64,000 nucleotides of DNA from Sipunculus nudus (taxonomy: Eukaryota; Annelida; Sipuncula; Golfingiida; Sipunculidae): the NCBI GenBank assembly GCA_026874595.1, contig CM049315.1, positions 4,956,664 through 5,020,663 of the forward strand, read 5' to 3'. The position numbers and the translations under genes were made by a program. Of this stretch, positions 1 through 11,100 are shown piece by piece. The number at the start of each line of letters is the position of its first letter. The stretch's first letter is position 1. The notes under the pieces were generated by a model. It was not told the DNA's origin. It did not search any database and saw only the letters and a list, made by a program, of their open reading frames with translations.

Positions 1-2495
1 AGAGACATACAATATTGTAGATAAAACAAATGATCGAGCTATTTCAACCCTTCCATACACTGTCAGTGTACGAGTTTTCCATACATTCAAAGTTTTCTTA
101 ATTCTTTCTTTTATTCTTGTGAAGTTTTGCTCCACAACCATATCTGAATCATAACAAAAGTATATACCCAAAATTCTTATGACATTTACAGTCAAATCTA
201 ACCATCTACATTCTATGGGTTTATCCTGTCTGTTTCTATCTTTGCCTAACCAAGCTGCCTCAGATTTATCGTAATTAACTTTTAAAGAGGAATACTCTGT
301 AAACATGTTGATTAGTTTGATAAGTTCCTTAAATGAATTTACATCATGAATGAAAAAAGTTGTATCATCTGCAAACATACACATTTTAAATTCTGTGTCA
401 TAGACCTTTATTCCTTTGACATTATTATTTGTACGAATCTTATGTACCAATATTTCGACAACAAGTAAAAACAAATAACATGCAAGGGGGTCACCTTGAC
501 GTGTACCCCGTTCTATTAAAAAATACTGAGTAGTAACTCCATTATTAATAACTGCACTTTCCAACTTGTTATACATTGTTTTTACCCATAAAATAAAATT
601 TTCTCCAAATCCAAACCTTTTTAGAACACTAAACATAAATACATGATCTACTGAATCAAAGGCTGCTTCAAAATCCGCTGCAAACATAATACCTGGTACC
701 ATTCTTTGCTTGCAATAACTCAACATATCATCAATGAGTCTGATGGGATCACCAATAAAACGTCCTTTTATAAATGCACTTTGTTCTTGCGAAATTATCT
801 CTGGTAATATTTTCTTCAACCTATTTACCAAAACCCGACTGAGTATTTTACTATCTACATTGATTAAACTTATCGGGCGCCATGACTTAATGAACCTGGA
901 GTCTTTTCCTGGTTTTTCTAATAAAGTGATGATTGCTTGTTTTTGGCTTGCCGTCATTTGACATTCAATAAAATTGTGATTCATACATGATACTAAGTCT
1001 TTTCCAATATCTTGGAAAAAATGGATATAAAATTCTTTACTTAGACCATCATTTCCAGGTGATTTGTTGGATGGCATAGACTTAACAGCATTAAAAATCT
1101 CATTTAGTGTCACTGGACCATCACACATGGATGAATGTTCTTTAGTTAGAGTTGGCATATTAACTTTACTTAAATAATTTTCACATTGTTCTGGTGTGAC
1201 AGTAGAAACCCTTGTAAAACGTTGCATAAAAAATTTCTTATTTCATTTAGAATATCACTTTGGGAGGTTAATACATCATTATTGCTTTTTAGTAATTTTC
1301 GTACTGATGTTTTGCCCTTATTTCTTTTTTCTAAGTTCAGGAAATATGCAGAATTTCTTTCACCATATTCTCTCCACTGTGCTCTTGAGCGAATTATTAT
1401 TCCTTCAGTTATATGATTATACATAGTTTCCACCTCTTGTTTTACTTGTTGATACTCTGTTACTATTGAGTCTCCCGGATGTTCACATAATTTTCTTTCT
1501 AATTCATTCAGTTTACCCTCAAGAGCGGCTTGATTTAATCTTCTTTCCTTAGCTTTTGACTTAGAATATTCTACTGTGAATTGCCTTATTTTGTATTTCA
1601 AAAATTCCCAGCGGCTTGCCGGATTATTATATGAATAAAGTTCTTTCCATGCAAAAATTTTATTTTTTAACTCATTGACATACACTTCATCCTGTAAAAG
1701 AGAATTATTAAATTTCCAATACCCCTTTCCTCTTTTATGTTCATTTAAGACTTGTAACTGTAAATTAATAGCTGAATGGTCTGTACCTACTGAAGGAATA
1801 ATATCGGTAGACTGTACAGATGGCTGAATGTTTTTTGAAATTAAAAAATAATCTAGTCGTCTTTGTGTCAAGGGGAACCATCGCCTCCAGGAATATCTTT
1901 TAACATCAGGATTTCTTATCCTCCATATATCTATGACCTCAAATTCTTCAATGATTGACTGTATTTGCTCAATAGACTTTACTTTCAGTTTTTCACCATC
2001 AGTGTCAATTTTATCCATACAAACATTAAAATCACCCCCTATAATTAGCCTTATGTCAGTATCAAGTACCATCTTTTTTATTTCATTATGCAGCTTTTGG
2101 AAATACTCTACCTGTTCCATTTCTGTGTTTGGTGCATATATATTACATAATAGAGTGTGGCACTCTTGAATAATACATTTTAATAGGATATATCTACCAT
2201 CAGTATCAACTGTTACCTGTTCAAATTTAAAATCTGTTTTCTCTCCAATCATTATCATAACACCTCTGCTTGCTGATGTACCATGTGAAAAATAAACTTG
2301 CCCACGCCACTGCTTAGACCAATTATTCACAATTTTTAAGTCACTGTGTGATTCTTGGATAAACCCAATACCATTTTGACAACCCTGTTTACAGAACCAG
2401 TTAAATATTTTCTTTCTTTTTTCATATTGTCTTAAACCTCTGACATTCAATGACACAATATTAATGATATTATCTGAACAATTATATGATACCAC
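1..2495 (-). pseudogene. LINE ORF2: endonuclease and reverse transcriptase (frameshifted, partial)
   Basis: ORF2 makes the nick and copies the element RNA at the target site. The start used is ATG at 2495. The endonuclease occupies roughly residues 8-245 and keeps its catalytic landmarks: SLNVRGL, QESH, GGDFNVC, RRLDYFLIS and GTDHSA. A linker rich in charged residues follows (QWREYGERNSAYFLNLEKRN). Frame 1 is lost near 1235 in a T run. A second indel near 1205 restores the RT frame, which then reads without a stop to base 1. RT signatures seen in that frame include NKSPGNDG, the SWRPISLINVD block, DFEAAFDSVD (motif A), RGTRQGDPLACYLF (motif B) and the FADD catalytic box near 365. Both indels fall between the two enzymatic domains, so each domain is intact but they are not joined. 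Assignment to the L1/Tx1 group rests on family knowledge. Confidence 0.88.
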
Positions 2496-2930
2496 GATCC
2501 ATTTCTTTCCTTACCATTGTTGCCATTGCACTTGAGAGACCTTCACTTTTTGTGGCATTAATACAGTTACTTGTTACATGAATAAAACACGAGTAGACAG
2601 AGAATTCATTACATGAATAAACACATTGAGACACAACAGACATTCCTGAATAATTTTTTTACCAAAATACCCTTTTGGGCCTACTTGATTTATTTACTAT
2701 AAAAATATTTTCACTCCTTTATTAAACATAAAAGGTTTAAATGAAAAGATGTGTTATCCCACAAATTACATGTAATTCTAAATGCATAAACTGTGGAGAA
2801 TTAAACATACTACAGATACAATATAATTATAGTCTCTTGCATTCCTTTCTCAAATCAGAATGGTGACAAACTATAAACTGATACTAATCTATTTCATAAT
2901 ACATTGTCACTGATTATATTTCTAGTCTGA

Positions 2931-3764
2931 TTAATGATTTGAGAACAGGTTGCCAAGATCATCTCCATAGTTCACTTGTACAATGTTTTCTAAACCTTCT
3001 TTATTCTGAGCAAAAATCTTTCCATCCCAAGACCATACTGCTTTAACTCTCTCATCTTTCTTAACCCTGTTGAATACCTCTAGCATTTCTTTACAAAGGT
3101 CATCAACAATAATGATACCTGTGTTTTTCAGCGCCTTTCTCTCTTTAATAACTGCCATTCTATCATCTCGGCTTTGGAACCGAACAATCATAGATCTTGG
3201 TTTACCTGATTTTTTCTTGCCAACTCTGTGGGCAGCATCAATTGTGTGAACTGGCACATCTACTTTAAGTTTTTCTGATATTAGTTTATGTACATTGGTT
3301 TTACAATTTTCTGCATCATGTTCAGGCAATCCAATAATCTTTAAGTTTGATTTTCGGGAGTACTGCTCATTACTGATGGCATGTTTTCTTGCCTCTTGAG
3401 CTTCCCTATTTGTTTGTACACATTCCATTTTTAAATTTGCATAGTCTTGCTCTAATTGTGACACTTTTGCTGAAAGGGACTCATTTTGTTTTTCCAGTTC
3501 GAAAACCCGTCCTTCCATTTTTTCTACATAAGCATCCAACTGAGTTTTAAATTCTTTTTTCAAGTCATTTTTCAGTTTGTCCAACATTTCACCAAGTTTC
3601 TTTTCACTGACTCCTTTGCCTGACATGGTTGCAGATTTTGTCTCACAAGCACTTAATAACTCTGACTGAAAATATTTTGTTTTCTTAATAGACAATATAG
3701 AAGAGTCTGAGGAGCTGCTTGATAGATTTGATCTTAGACGCTTCCTATCATCAAAGTCTGACAT
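2931..3764 (-). CDS. LINE ORF1 protein (L1-type RNA-binding chaperone)
   Basis: A complete 277-residue ORF starts at ATG 3764 and stops just before 2931. L1-type ORF1 proteins coat the element RNA as trimers and act as nucleic-acid chaperones in the cytoplasmic RNP. The first ~45 residues are serine- and lysine-rich. Residues about 55-130 form a long heptad-like coiled coil (KLGEMLDKLKNDLKKEF, then repeated L/V positions with many E/K/Q). An RRM-like fold follows, with NLKIIGLPEHD near residue 140 and SMIVRFQSRDDR near 190. A small C-terminal domain (TGIIIVDDL onward) ends the protein. No stop or frameshift is visible. It lies upstream of ORF2 on the same strand with a 435-base gap, longer than in mammalian L1. 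Length and domain order fit the family well. Confidence 0.85.
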   Translation of the reverse strand: MSDFDDRKRLRSNLSSSSSDSSILSIKKTKYFQSELLSACETKSATMSGKGVSEKKLGEMLDKLKNDLKKEFKTQLDAYVEKMEGRVFELEKQNESLSAKVSQLEQDYANLKMECVQTNREAQEARKHAISNEQYSRKSNLKIIGLPEHDAENCKTNVHKLISEKLKVDVPVHTIDAAHRVGKKKSGKPRSMIVRFQSRDDRMAVIKERKALKNTGIIIVDDLCKEMLEVFNRVKKDERVKAVWSWDGKIFAQNKEGLENIVQVNYGDDLGNLFSNH

Positions 3765-4303
3765 ACCAATATGTACTCAGAAACATTTAATTATTTCATG
3801 ACAAAATGATTGAGCAGGCCCAAATAAGCTGATAAGTATTACATTATATATAAATACATGTCACAATATTCTAGACAAGCAATAACACAAAAAATAACAA
3901 ACCTGATGGGTCAGCTGGTGTCTTGCCCTGGTGATATTGGAGGGCCTCACTAATAATAAAGTGACTAAAGGGAGTGCACTTGCACTGAACACAAATGAAT
4001 AGAACCAGATTGCCAAAGAGAGTGCACTCGTACCTAGAACAGGTGCATTTTGGAGCCAAAATGGTGGGGCTATTATGTTTGAGAACAGTACTCTTTTGTA
4101 ATTTTATGAATCCAAATATTTCAAAAGTTTTGATTTTTTTCCAAATTAAAACTTTACAAATTTTACAATAATAACATGGTTCATAAGAGGATACAATTAT
4201 TATTATGATTACTTGCCTGGAATGTAGTTAAAGTTAAAGATTTTTGGAGAGCTCCAGACACCCTAGCACATGCTTTCTTGTACCAGCTGACCTCCCTTCT
4301 TTC

Positions 4304-4525
4304 TACATGTGTCGACACAGCGACTTTTAAGACAATCGGAGGGTCATGGGTTCGATTCCCATACCGGATGATCCGACTTTTCTGCGAATTCTTGTGCTAT
4401 ATCTCTATGTAATGGACCAGCATGGTCATTCATGCATCTTTTTAGAATAATATATGATGCACTCCATAAAATAAGGCCATCAGTATATCACTGCTGCATG
4501 CAAAGTCGTTGTGTCGACACATGTA
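4304..4525. repeat. 24-bp inverted repeat enclosing a headless SINE
   Basis: Bases 4304-4327 and 4502-4525 are reverse complements at 23 of 24 positions. Each arm contains the 12-base palindrome TGTGTCGACACA. Between them are about 174 bases that begin with the 3' half of the same tRNA-derived SINE found intact at 4617. The structure resembles a small fold-back or non-autonomous DNA element, but no target-site duplication or transposase is visible. Confidence 0.6.
4329..4410 (+). mobile_element. tRNA-derived SINE, 5'-truncated copy
   Basis: This copy carries the anticodon-arm 3' side, variable loop, a perfect B box (GGTTCGATTCC) and the start of the SINE body (GATCCGACTTTTCTG). It lacks the A box and the whole D arm. 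It matches the complete copy at 4617 base for base over most of the T arm. Without an A box it should not be a good pol III template. Confidence 0.6.
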
Positions 4526-4616
4526 GTATGTATAATACCCTACCGTCCTTCCAGTTACGTCACTGGCTGGTCCCTATAAAAGTGTGCTGTGCTGATATAT
4601 ACAGAGAGATTGCGGA

Positions 4617-4740
4617 TACCTGTTAGCTCAGTGGTAGAGCAGACGGCCTGCAATCGGAGGGTCATGGGTTCGATTCCCATACGGGTTGATCCGACTTTTT
4701 CTGTGCATTCTAGTTCTGTACCACTTGTGACGATGATATA
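4617..4740 (+). mobile_element. tRNA-derived SINE (Ala/Cys-like head)
   Basis: The head folds as a cloverleaf: acceptor 4617-4623 with 4681-4687 (6 of 7 pairs), D arm 4626-4640, T arm 4664-4680 (5 pairs). Pol III signals are the A box TAGCTCAGTGG (4624-4634) and B box GGTTCGATTCC (4667-4677), at normal tRNA spacing. The anticodon arm pairs at only 3 of 5 positions, and position 33 is C, so a working tRNA is unlikely. If read straight, the anticodon is TGC (Ala); a one-base shift gives GCA (Cys). The body after GATCCGACTTTTTCTG is shared with the truncated copy at 4329, which marks this as a dispersed SINE. The 3' end is not defined. Confidence 0.65.
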
Positions 4741-4863
4741 ACCTTACATATTAAAAGTTTCACTGTCAGATTTAAGACGATATCCGAAGCTAATACGCAT
4801 TGACCAGGCCTCCGGTAAAAACTGATAAAATAAATTAATATATCACATCATTGTCTGTTGCCT

Positions 4864-5644
4864 ATATAGTCCATGGGCTAGGAGGGGTCACCGTGCACCC
4901 CCTCTGGGATTTTATGACATAGGTATTTTTAGATTCCCAAGTATGTCCAATTAATGAATTAAGATGGTAACATTGAATATTTTGGGAAGCACTATCCTTT
5001 TAGGCCATTTAAAGACAACCACGTCATTACTCACGACACCCGCGGACAGGTAGCCTGGATAAGGGGGTAGGGGTATGTAAATGCTTATAACTCGCTTAAT
5101 ATTTGACATATTTACTTCAAATAAAGTGCATTATGTTTGCAAATAGTGGGGAAAAGTCACTGTCAACAATAATCATATGATTGTGTTATGTATTTTTGTT
5201 GATTAAGCAATTAATCACTATACTTTTTTAATATCCAAAAAGAAAATTGAATTTAACAGCTTTTTCTTTCATTTTTCACACCAGTTGTTTATTTTCGAGA
5301 TGATGTTGCATTTTTAAATTTCTAGTGCATTAATACATTAGTTCCTGACATTCTTACAAATTCTATTGATAAACTTATGAATTTTTGACCATATACACCT
5401 GCAATGAATGACCCATTGTTAATTCTATTTTATGGAAATACTTGTTTATCAAAAAGATGTGGTGTCCCATTTTCCTCTCCAGATGCATTGATTTTCACTG
5501 TGATGCTTCCTTGATACTATGAATTGAAATTTATCTGGACCTGAAGGTGTTTATTGGTTTAAAAAATAGAAACCCTTTCTTAAGCAATTTTTAATATATA
5601 ATAATTATACAAATATAATCATATTTAAGCTATTATATATGAAC
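4864..5644 (+). repeat. ~760-bp unclassified repeat, unit A of tandem pair
   Basis: The unit opens with AGTCCATGGGCTAGGAGGGG and the quasi-palindrome GGGGTCACCGTGCACCCCC. It is followed by AT-rich sequence with landmarks GGACAGGTAGCC, GGGGTAGGGGTATGTAAATG and GCAATTAATCA. The same landmarks recur in the same order from 5645 (759 bases later) and, on the other strand, at 14.84-13.7 kb. There is no coding frame. No LTR, TIR or pol III box was recognised, so the class is unknown. Confidence 0.75.
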
Positions 5645-5941
5645 GGTCACGATGCCCCCCCCCCTAGGATTTTATGACACAGGTATTTTTAGATCCACAA
5701 ATATGTCCAGTTAATGAATTAACATTTAAACACTGATTATTGAAGGATACACTACCCTTTTAAGCCATTTAAAGACAACTGCGTCATTTTGCACCCACCC
5801 GCAGACAGGTAGCCTTGATAAGGGGGTACGGGTATGTAAATGCTCATAGCTCGCTTAATATTTGACATATTCACTTCAAATAAACTGCATTGTATCTGCA
5901 AATACTTGGGAAATTCACTGATGAAAATAATTTGGTCAGTG

Positions 5942-5994
<53 letters not shown>

Positions 5995-6350
5995 AATTAG
6001 GCAATTAATCATGATATTAATAAATAGCTTGAAAGGATACTGTTTTTAACAGCTTTTTGTAAAAGTTTTCCCAGTGCATAAATACATCAGTTCTTGACAC
6101 TTGAACAGATACTTTAACTAAAATTATGAATAATTGGCCATTTACACACTGAATGACCCTCTGTATATATGATAAATGAGGTGTTCCATTTTCCTGTCGA
6201 GATGTACTTGATTTTCATTGTGTTGCTTCCCTGATACTATAAATAGTTATTTTCCTGAACCTGAATGTGTTTATTGGCTCTAATGATAATAAGAGCCCTC
6301 TCTGAACAATATTTGAAAACAGTATTAATCACAAATAATAATTATGTGAA
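5645..6350 (+). repeat. ~760-bp unclassified repeat, unit B of tandem pair
   Basis: This is a second copy of the unit at 4864, head to tail, starting at GGTCACGATGCC with an 11-C run in place of the hairpin arm. It is more diverged: it contains a (TA)n insertion at 5943-5989 and lacks some internal sequence. Similarity to unit A fades near 6350. Confidence 0.7.
5943..5989. repeat. (TA)n microsatellite
   Basis: About 23 uninterrupted TA units lie inside repeat unit B. The matching position in the other three units has no such expansion. Confidence 0.95.
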
Positions 6351-7546
6351 ATTTCTAATAGACAGAAAATCAATCCGTTATTCTGATCAATCTGAAACAA
6401 TGTGATGAAGTTGTCCACAAAATGGAAGACCAAGTATTAACAATTTACGTACTGTGAAGATTAGTGCATTGAACCTGTATACAGTATACGTAGCGTCTTG
6501 TACCACAATATCAACACAAGGTTTCAAGTCATGTCAAAAGGAGAAAGAACAGGAAGGCATGTGCAACAGTTTCAAATATTATACAAAATTAATAATTACG
6601 GCATATACGGCTTAATAACATTATTTGGTGTTTCTTGATTTTTTAAAGAATTTATTGATTTGAATTTAATATTTTTGTTACGATTATATTGTGATGGAGT
6701 CATTAGTTACCTTTTATATTTAAATGCCTGGCCATGTCGCTTTCAGATTTTCTTGCAAGGAAATGTACTTAAAGGTTTAAATTGTAAACACATCACAGAT
6801 TCTAATCTAAATGTATATTGATGGATCAGAGCGAACACTTTTTATGGTATCTTTTCAATGCGATCGTATGTAATGGAAGGACATTGTATAGGAGTACATG
6901 TATTAACAGCAGTGAGAAAGCAGAGAAGCGGAAGTTTCACATCGACTGTACAATACAGGGAGGGGATCATATCTGTGATATTAATTGGAAAGAATCTAAT
7001 TTTAAAACGTACGTATGATTTCTGATTGTAAAAAATAAGAAAATTTACGAAGTAAACAGAGAGAAGCTAAGGGTTCTTAACAGAAATGGACAAAGCCTGT
7101 GCCTGTGCCCTTATACTGGACACAGTCTAAGGCCACTGATACCATTGAGATGACTACTAAATGTACAATCTCTGACGTCTGCATCCAAGTGTAGTATATA
7201 TTTTTGTCCTACATATTTTATTTCGGTTCAACTCAGCTTCTGTAAAATGGTGTTGTAGACATAAAAAAATTGGCATTTGATTTCACCTGTTAATGGCACC
7301 TTTTCAAAAGAAATGAGCTGTATATATATCATCCGTGAAAATTCGAGAGGACTCATCCTCTAGCTCCTATGCATTTTAGTCTTCAAGTATTCGTTTTTTA
7401 TGATGAGGCATTCTGCAATTTCAATGCCTACTCCTGAAATTATAAAACGGAAGACCATGGATATCATACTGCCTTTAGAAGATAGAGTAAAATAAACCAG
7501 TCATTCGCGTTTATACTCTTTATAAAGACAGACTCTAAGTGTTATA
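6351..7546. other. AT-rich spacer, no feature recognised
   Basis: Only short chance ORFs are present. Somewhere in its last 100 bases this stretch meets the 5' end of the CR1-type LINE, but no boundary motif or target duplication is visible. Confidence 0.5.
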
Positions 7547-8125
7547 ATGTCAGAACGATTCAACATGAATGTGAGAGACTCCTATTCCAGTGTGGCTAAC
7601 CATTTATGTGACAAGAAGATTTCTGTGTTAAGTACTAGTGGGCTCACACTTGATGATGCTTTGTCCAAACTACCAAAAACTGCAAAAGATTTGTCAAATG
7701 ATGATTGTTTAGTGGTTCAAGTAGGCACAAACAACGTTTATCGTGATGACACCCTGACCTTTGTTAACAAATACACTGACATGCTGCAAAACACTAGAAG
7801 CAGCACCAACTGTAAAATTGTCAGTTTGGCAATCCCTAAATATTTACATGACAGCATTGTAAATAGAAAAATTACCATTATAAACAATGAACTGAGAAAG
7901 AGATGTGAATCCCTTGAGAATATCATATTTTGTGACTGCTCACCACCTTTGAAAAGGTCTTACTATCGATATGATGGTATACATTTTAGTAAATTCGGCA
8001 CAATTGCAATGACCGGACAAATTGCCTCTAGCGTTCGATATTTTCAAAAATCGATGTACACTAGTGAAGACAGCCTAATGGAATCTCAAAATTTTCACGG
8101 AGATCAAACAAAAACATCCATATAA
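7547..8125 (+). CDS. LINE ORF1: SGNH/GDSL-hydrolase-like domain (N-terminally incomplete)
   Basis: A 192-residue ORF carries the later blocks of an SGNH (GDSL-type) hydrolase as found in CR1-group ORF1 proteins: the block II glycine region (STSGLTLDD), block III (VVQVGTNN, with the oxyanion Asn) and block V (YDGIHFSKFG, with the catalytic Asp-x-x-His). Block I with the nucleophilic Ser (GDS) should precede residue 1 and is absent. The frame upstream of the ATG hits a stop at 7523. The domain is thus probably inactive here, through 5' truncation or an upstream frameshift. In the family the esterase is thought to help membrane or RNP handling, but its role is poorly known. The stop TAA at 8123-8125 lies eight bases before the open frame of ORF2. 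Confidence 0.75.
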   Translation: MSERFNMNVRDSYSSVANHLCDKKISVLSTSGLTLDDALSKLPKTAKDLSNDDCLVVQVGTNNVYRDDTLTFVNKYTDMLQNTRSSTNCKIVSLAIPKYLHDSIVNRKITIINNELRKRCESLENIIFCDCSPPLKRSYYRYDGIHFSKFGTIAMTGQIASSVRYFQKSMYTSEDSLMESQNFHGDQTKTSI

Positions 8126-8132
8126 CAGATGA

Positions 8133-11100
8133 TTATTTACTAAGGAATTCAGTGGATGTGTACTCCGTCAGGTTATAAGTCCTAACGTTAGTATTACAGA
8201 ACAAACAAGCTCTCACTTATCAGATATTTATCAAGCATTACCTAGCACCAAACCAATTACACCCGATAATGAAATTCCACCCTCTCTTCCTTCTATTTTG
8301 TCTCAAAACCCAAGTATATATTCTGATTTTAAGCAATATCGACTAGCTAACCAGGGTACCATATTAGGTCATCTTAACGTTCGTAGTTTGCTACCCAAAA
8401 TAGAGGAGATTCGCCTCTTGTGTTCTAGTTTAAACCCTCATGTTTTATCATTAACAGAATCATGGTTAGATAACCACGTTTTTGATTCAGAGATACAAAT
8501 TGATGATTATACGATTTTTAGATCAGACAGGAATCGGCATGGCGGAGGAGTTCTCACGTATGTGTTATCGTCGTTAAAACCGGAGTTGGTCACTTTAAAC
8601 TCAAATGTCGTTGAATGTGTATGGGTTAAAATAATTTTGGGGAGAAAACCGGTCTTAATCGGTTCTATATATAGACCGCCTAATTCCAGTTCCAGTTACA
8701 TTGATGAATTACTCGATTTACTTGCTTCTGCCCTTAACTCATTCAAACATGTTGTATTACTTGGCGATTTCAATGTAGACTGCTTACGCTCTGAAACTTA
8801 TATTGCTAGTAAACTGGACTTGCTCGAAAAAATCTTAGGTCTTAAACAACTTGTAACAGAGCCTACTCGTATTACTCAGCTCACCTCTACAATGATCGAC
8901 TTGATATTTTCTTCACATCCTAGCATGCATTCAAATGTGAAAGTTCATCCTTTATGTATAAGTGATCATTTTCTTGTGACTACCGTTTTGAATAGACCAC
9001 CTAGGGTCACAGTTACAAAATCTGGATATTACCGTACCCTTCGTAAATTCAATGAATACAAATTTATCGATGAATTATCGAAATCCAATTTTTTTTCAAG
9101 AATTATGCAACTTTCTGATGTAAACTTAGCCTGGGAAATGTGGCGCTATGAATTTCTGAGAATTTCTAATAACAACGCGCCTTTTATTCGACGTCGCACC
9201 AAAGCTCGCGAAAATAAATGGTTCAATAATGATTTACTTAATGAGATTCACTTGCGTGATTATGCACATCGGAACGCATTAAGAACAAATCACAGTAATG
9301 ACTGGTCTGCGTACCGACATCAGCGAAATTATGTTACAAATCTTATCAGATCCACTCGTAGACAGTATTATGCCACGCTGATACAAAAAAATGGCTCCAA
9401 CCCTGGTTGTGTGTGGAAAGCTTTAAAACACATACTGCCTTCGAAAACCTCCTCGAATAAAGAAAGCGGAAAGATTGACCCTGATAAATTTAACCATTAC
9501 TTTACTTCTGTTGGAAAAAATATTAACGATAAATTTCCGAAAACAATATTTACCTGCGATCATATTGGTAACCCGAATTTGGAATCTTTTGATTTTATTT
9601 CAGTTTCGAGTCAATTTGTTTTATCACAGTTGTTGAAAGTAAACTCCAGTATGAAAGAAGATATACTGGGAATGTCAGGATTTTTCCTTAAGATAGCCGC
9701 ACCTTATATTTCAGCTCCATTAGCCCACATATTTAACATCTCACTTCAAACCGGCGAGTTTCCAGCAGATTGGAAGACCGCTAGGATCACTCCTATATAC
9801 AAAGGATCTGGATGTAAGGATGATCCAAATAACTACCGACCGATCTCAGTTATAGGCCATGTGCCAAAAATAATAGAACAATTCGTTAAATCGCGCCTCA
9901 TTACGTTTTTTGAAAGTAATAATCTGTTTTCGGATAAACAATTCGCTTATCTTCCTAATCGTTCAACTTCATTTGCCTTGCACAGCATAATTGACGAATG
10001 CTTAATCAGTCTTAATAACAATAATGTTACCGCCGCATGTTTCCTCGATGTAAAAAAAGGTTTTGATAGCCTTGATCATACTGTCTTACTTACAAAAATG
10101 AGCGACTATGGCATAAAAGGTGTACCGCTTATGTGGTTCGAAAACTACCTATCTAATCGTAAGCAAGTGGTTTATTCTAATGGATTGCTTTCAGAACCAC
10201 GCACCTTGGACATAGGTACCCCACAGGGCACTGTCCTTGGACCTATATTTTTCCTTTTTAATCTAAATGATCTTCCAATGTTCCTCAGTGAGAAATGCGT
10301 CATTTATGCTGATGATATTTCAATTTATTCTTCAGCGAATTCAGCCGCTAAAGCTATAGAGTCATTACAAGTAAATCTCGAAATTGCACTTAAATGGTTT
10401 AGAGAGAATCGACTGAGTATAAATCCCCAAAAATCATCATTCATACTATTTGGCCCCAAGTCTAAAACCAATGGAAATCAACTGAACATTTCCATGGATA
10501 ACATAACAGTGATGCCGGTTGAACACACAAAGCTTTTAGGTGTTATCATCGACGCTGGTCTTACATGGAAAAAACATATTCAACTGGTGTGCGACAAAAT
10601 AGTATCAAAACTAGGTCTCCTTTTCAGATTAAGTAAAACCTTAGATGTCTTTAGCTTAAACACACTTTACAATGCCTTAATTCAGAGTCACATTGATTAT
10701 TGTATATCTGTCTGGGGTAATTCCTCCAAAACGTATTTATTACAACTCCAAAAACTTCAAAATAGAGCTGCTAGAATCGTTACTAAAACTTATGATACCA
10801 ATATATCCTCTACATCATTGATTGCAACATTGGGTTGGATGAATGTTAAACAGAGATACCAATATTTTGTTTCTTTAATGGTCTTTAAATGTTTGTCTGG
10901 TAATGTCCCTCCCTTTCTTACGCATACGTTCAACCGTGTTAATAGTGCATATAATACTCGTTTTTCTCAGGGCTTCAATTTATCATTACCTAAACCAAAC
11001 AGAGAATCCTTCAAAGCAAGTCTTGCATATGCTGGTCCCATCCACTGGAATTCTTTACCTGTAAGTGTCAAATCTGCAACCAGTCTCTGCCAGTTTAAAT

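Larger units (their letters stand above)
1..3860 (-). mobile_element. Tx1/L1-type LINE, 5' part, runs off the left edge
   Basis: Reading on the minus strand, ORF1 (coiled coil plus RNA-binding fold) is followed after about 435 bases by ORF2 (apurinic-type endonuclease, then reverse transcriptase). This is the order of L1/Tx1-clade LINEs. The window ends inside ORF2 just after the RT fingers/palm/thumb, so the C-terminal cysteine domain and 3' UTR lie outside. The 5' boundary is not sharp: sequence upstream of ORF1 (3765 to about 3860) is probably 5' UTR, but no terminal motif marks the start. Reading frames are nearly complete, so the copy is fairly young. Confidence 0.85.

Noticed and set aside
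4617-4688. A functional tRNA gene
   Set aside because: A and B boxes and the acceptor pair well, but the anticodon stem pairs at only three positions, base 33 is C, and the flanking body is shared with a truncated copy, so it is a SINE head.
5752-6049. ORFs with Y-I repeats over TA tracts (also at 26006, 40011, 43476)
   Set aside because: Translations of (TA)n microsatellites.
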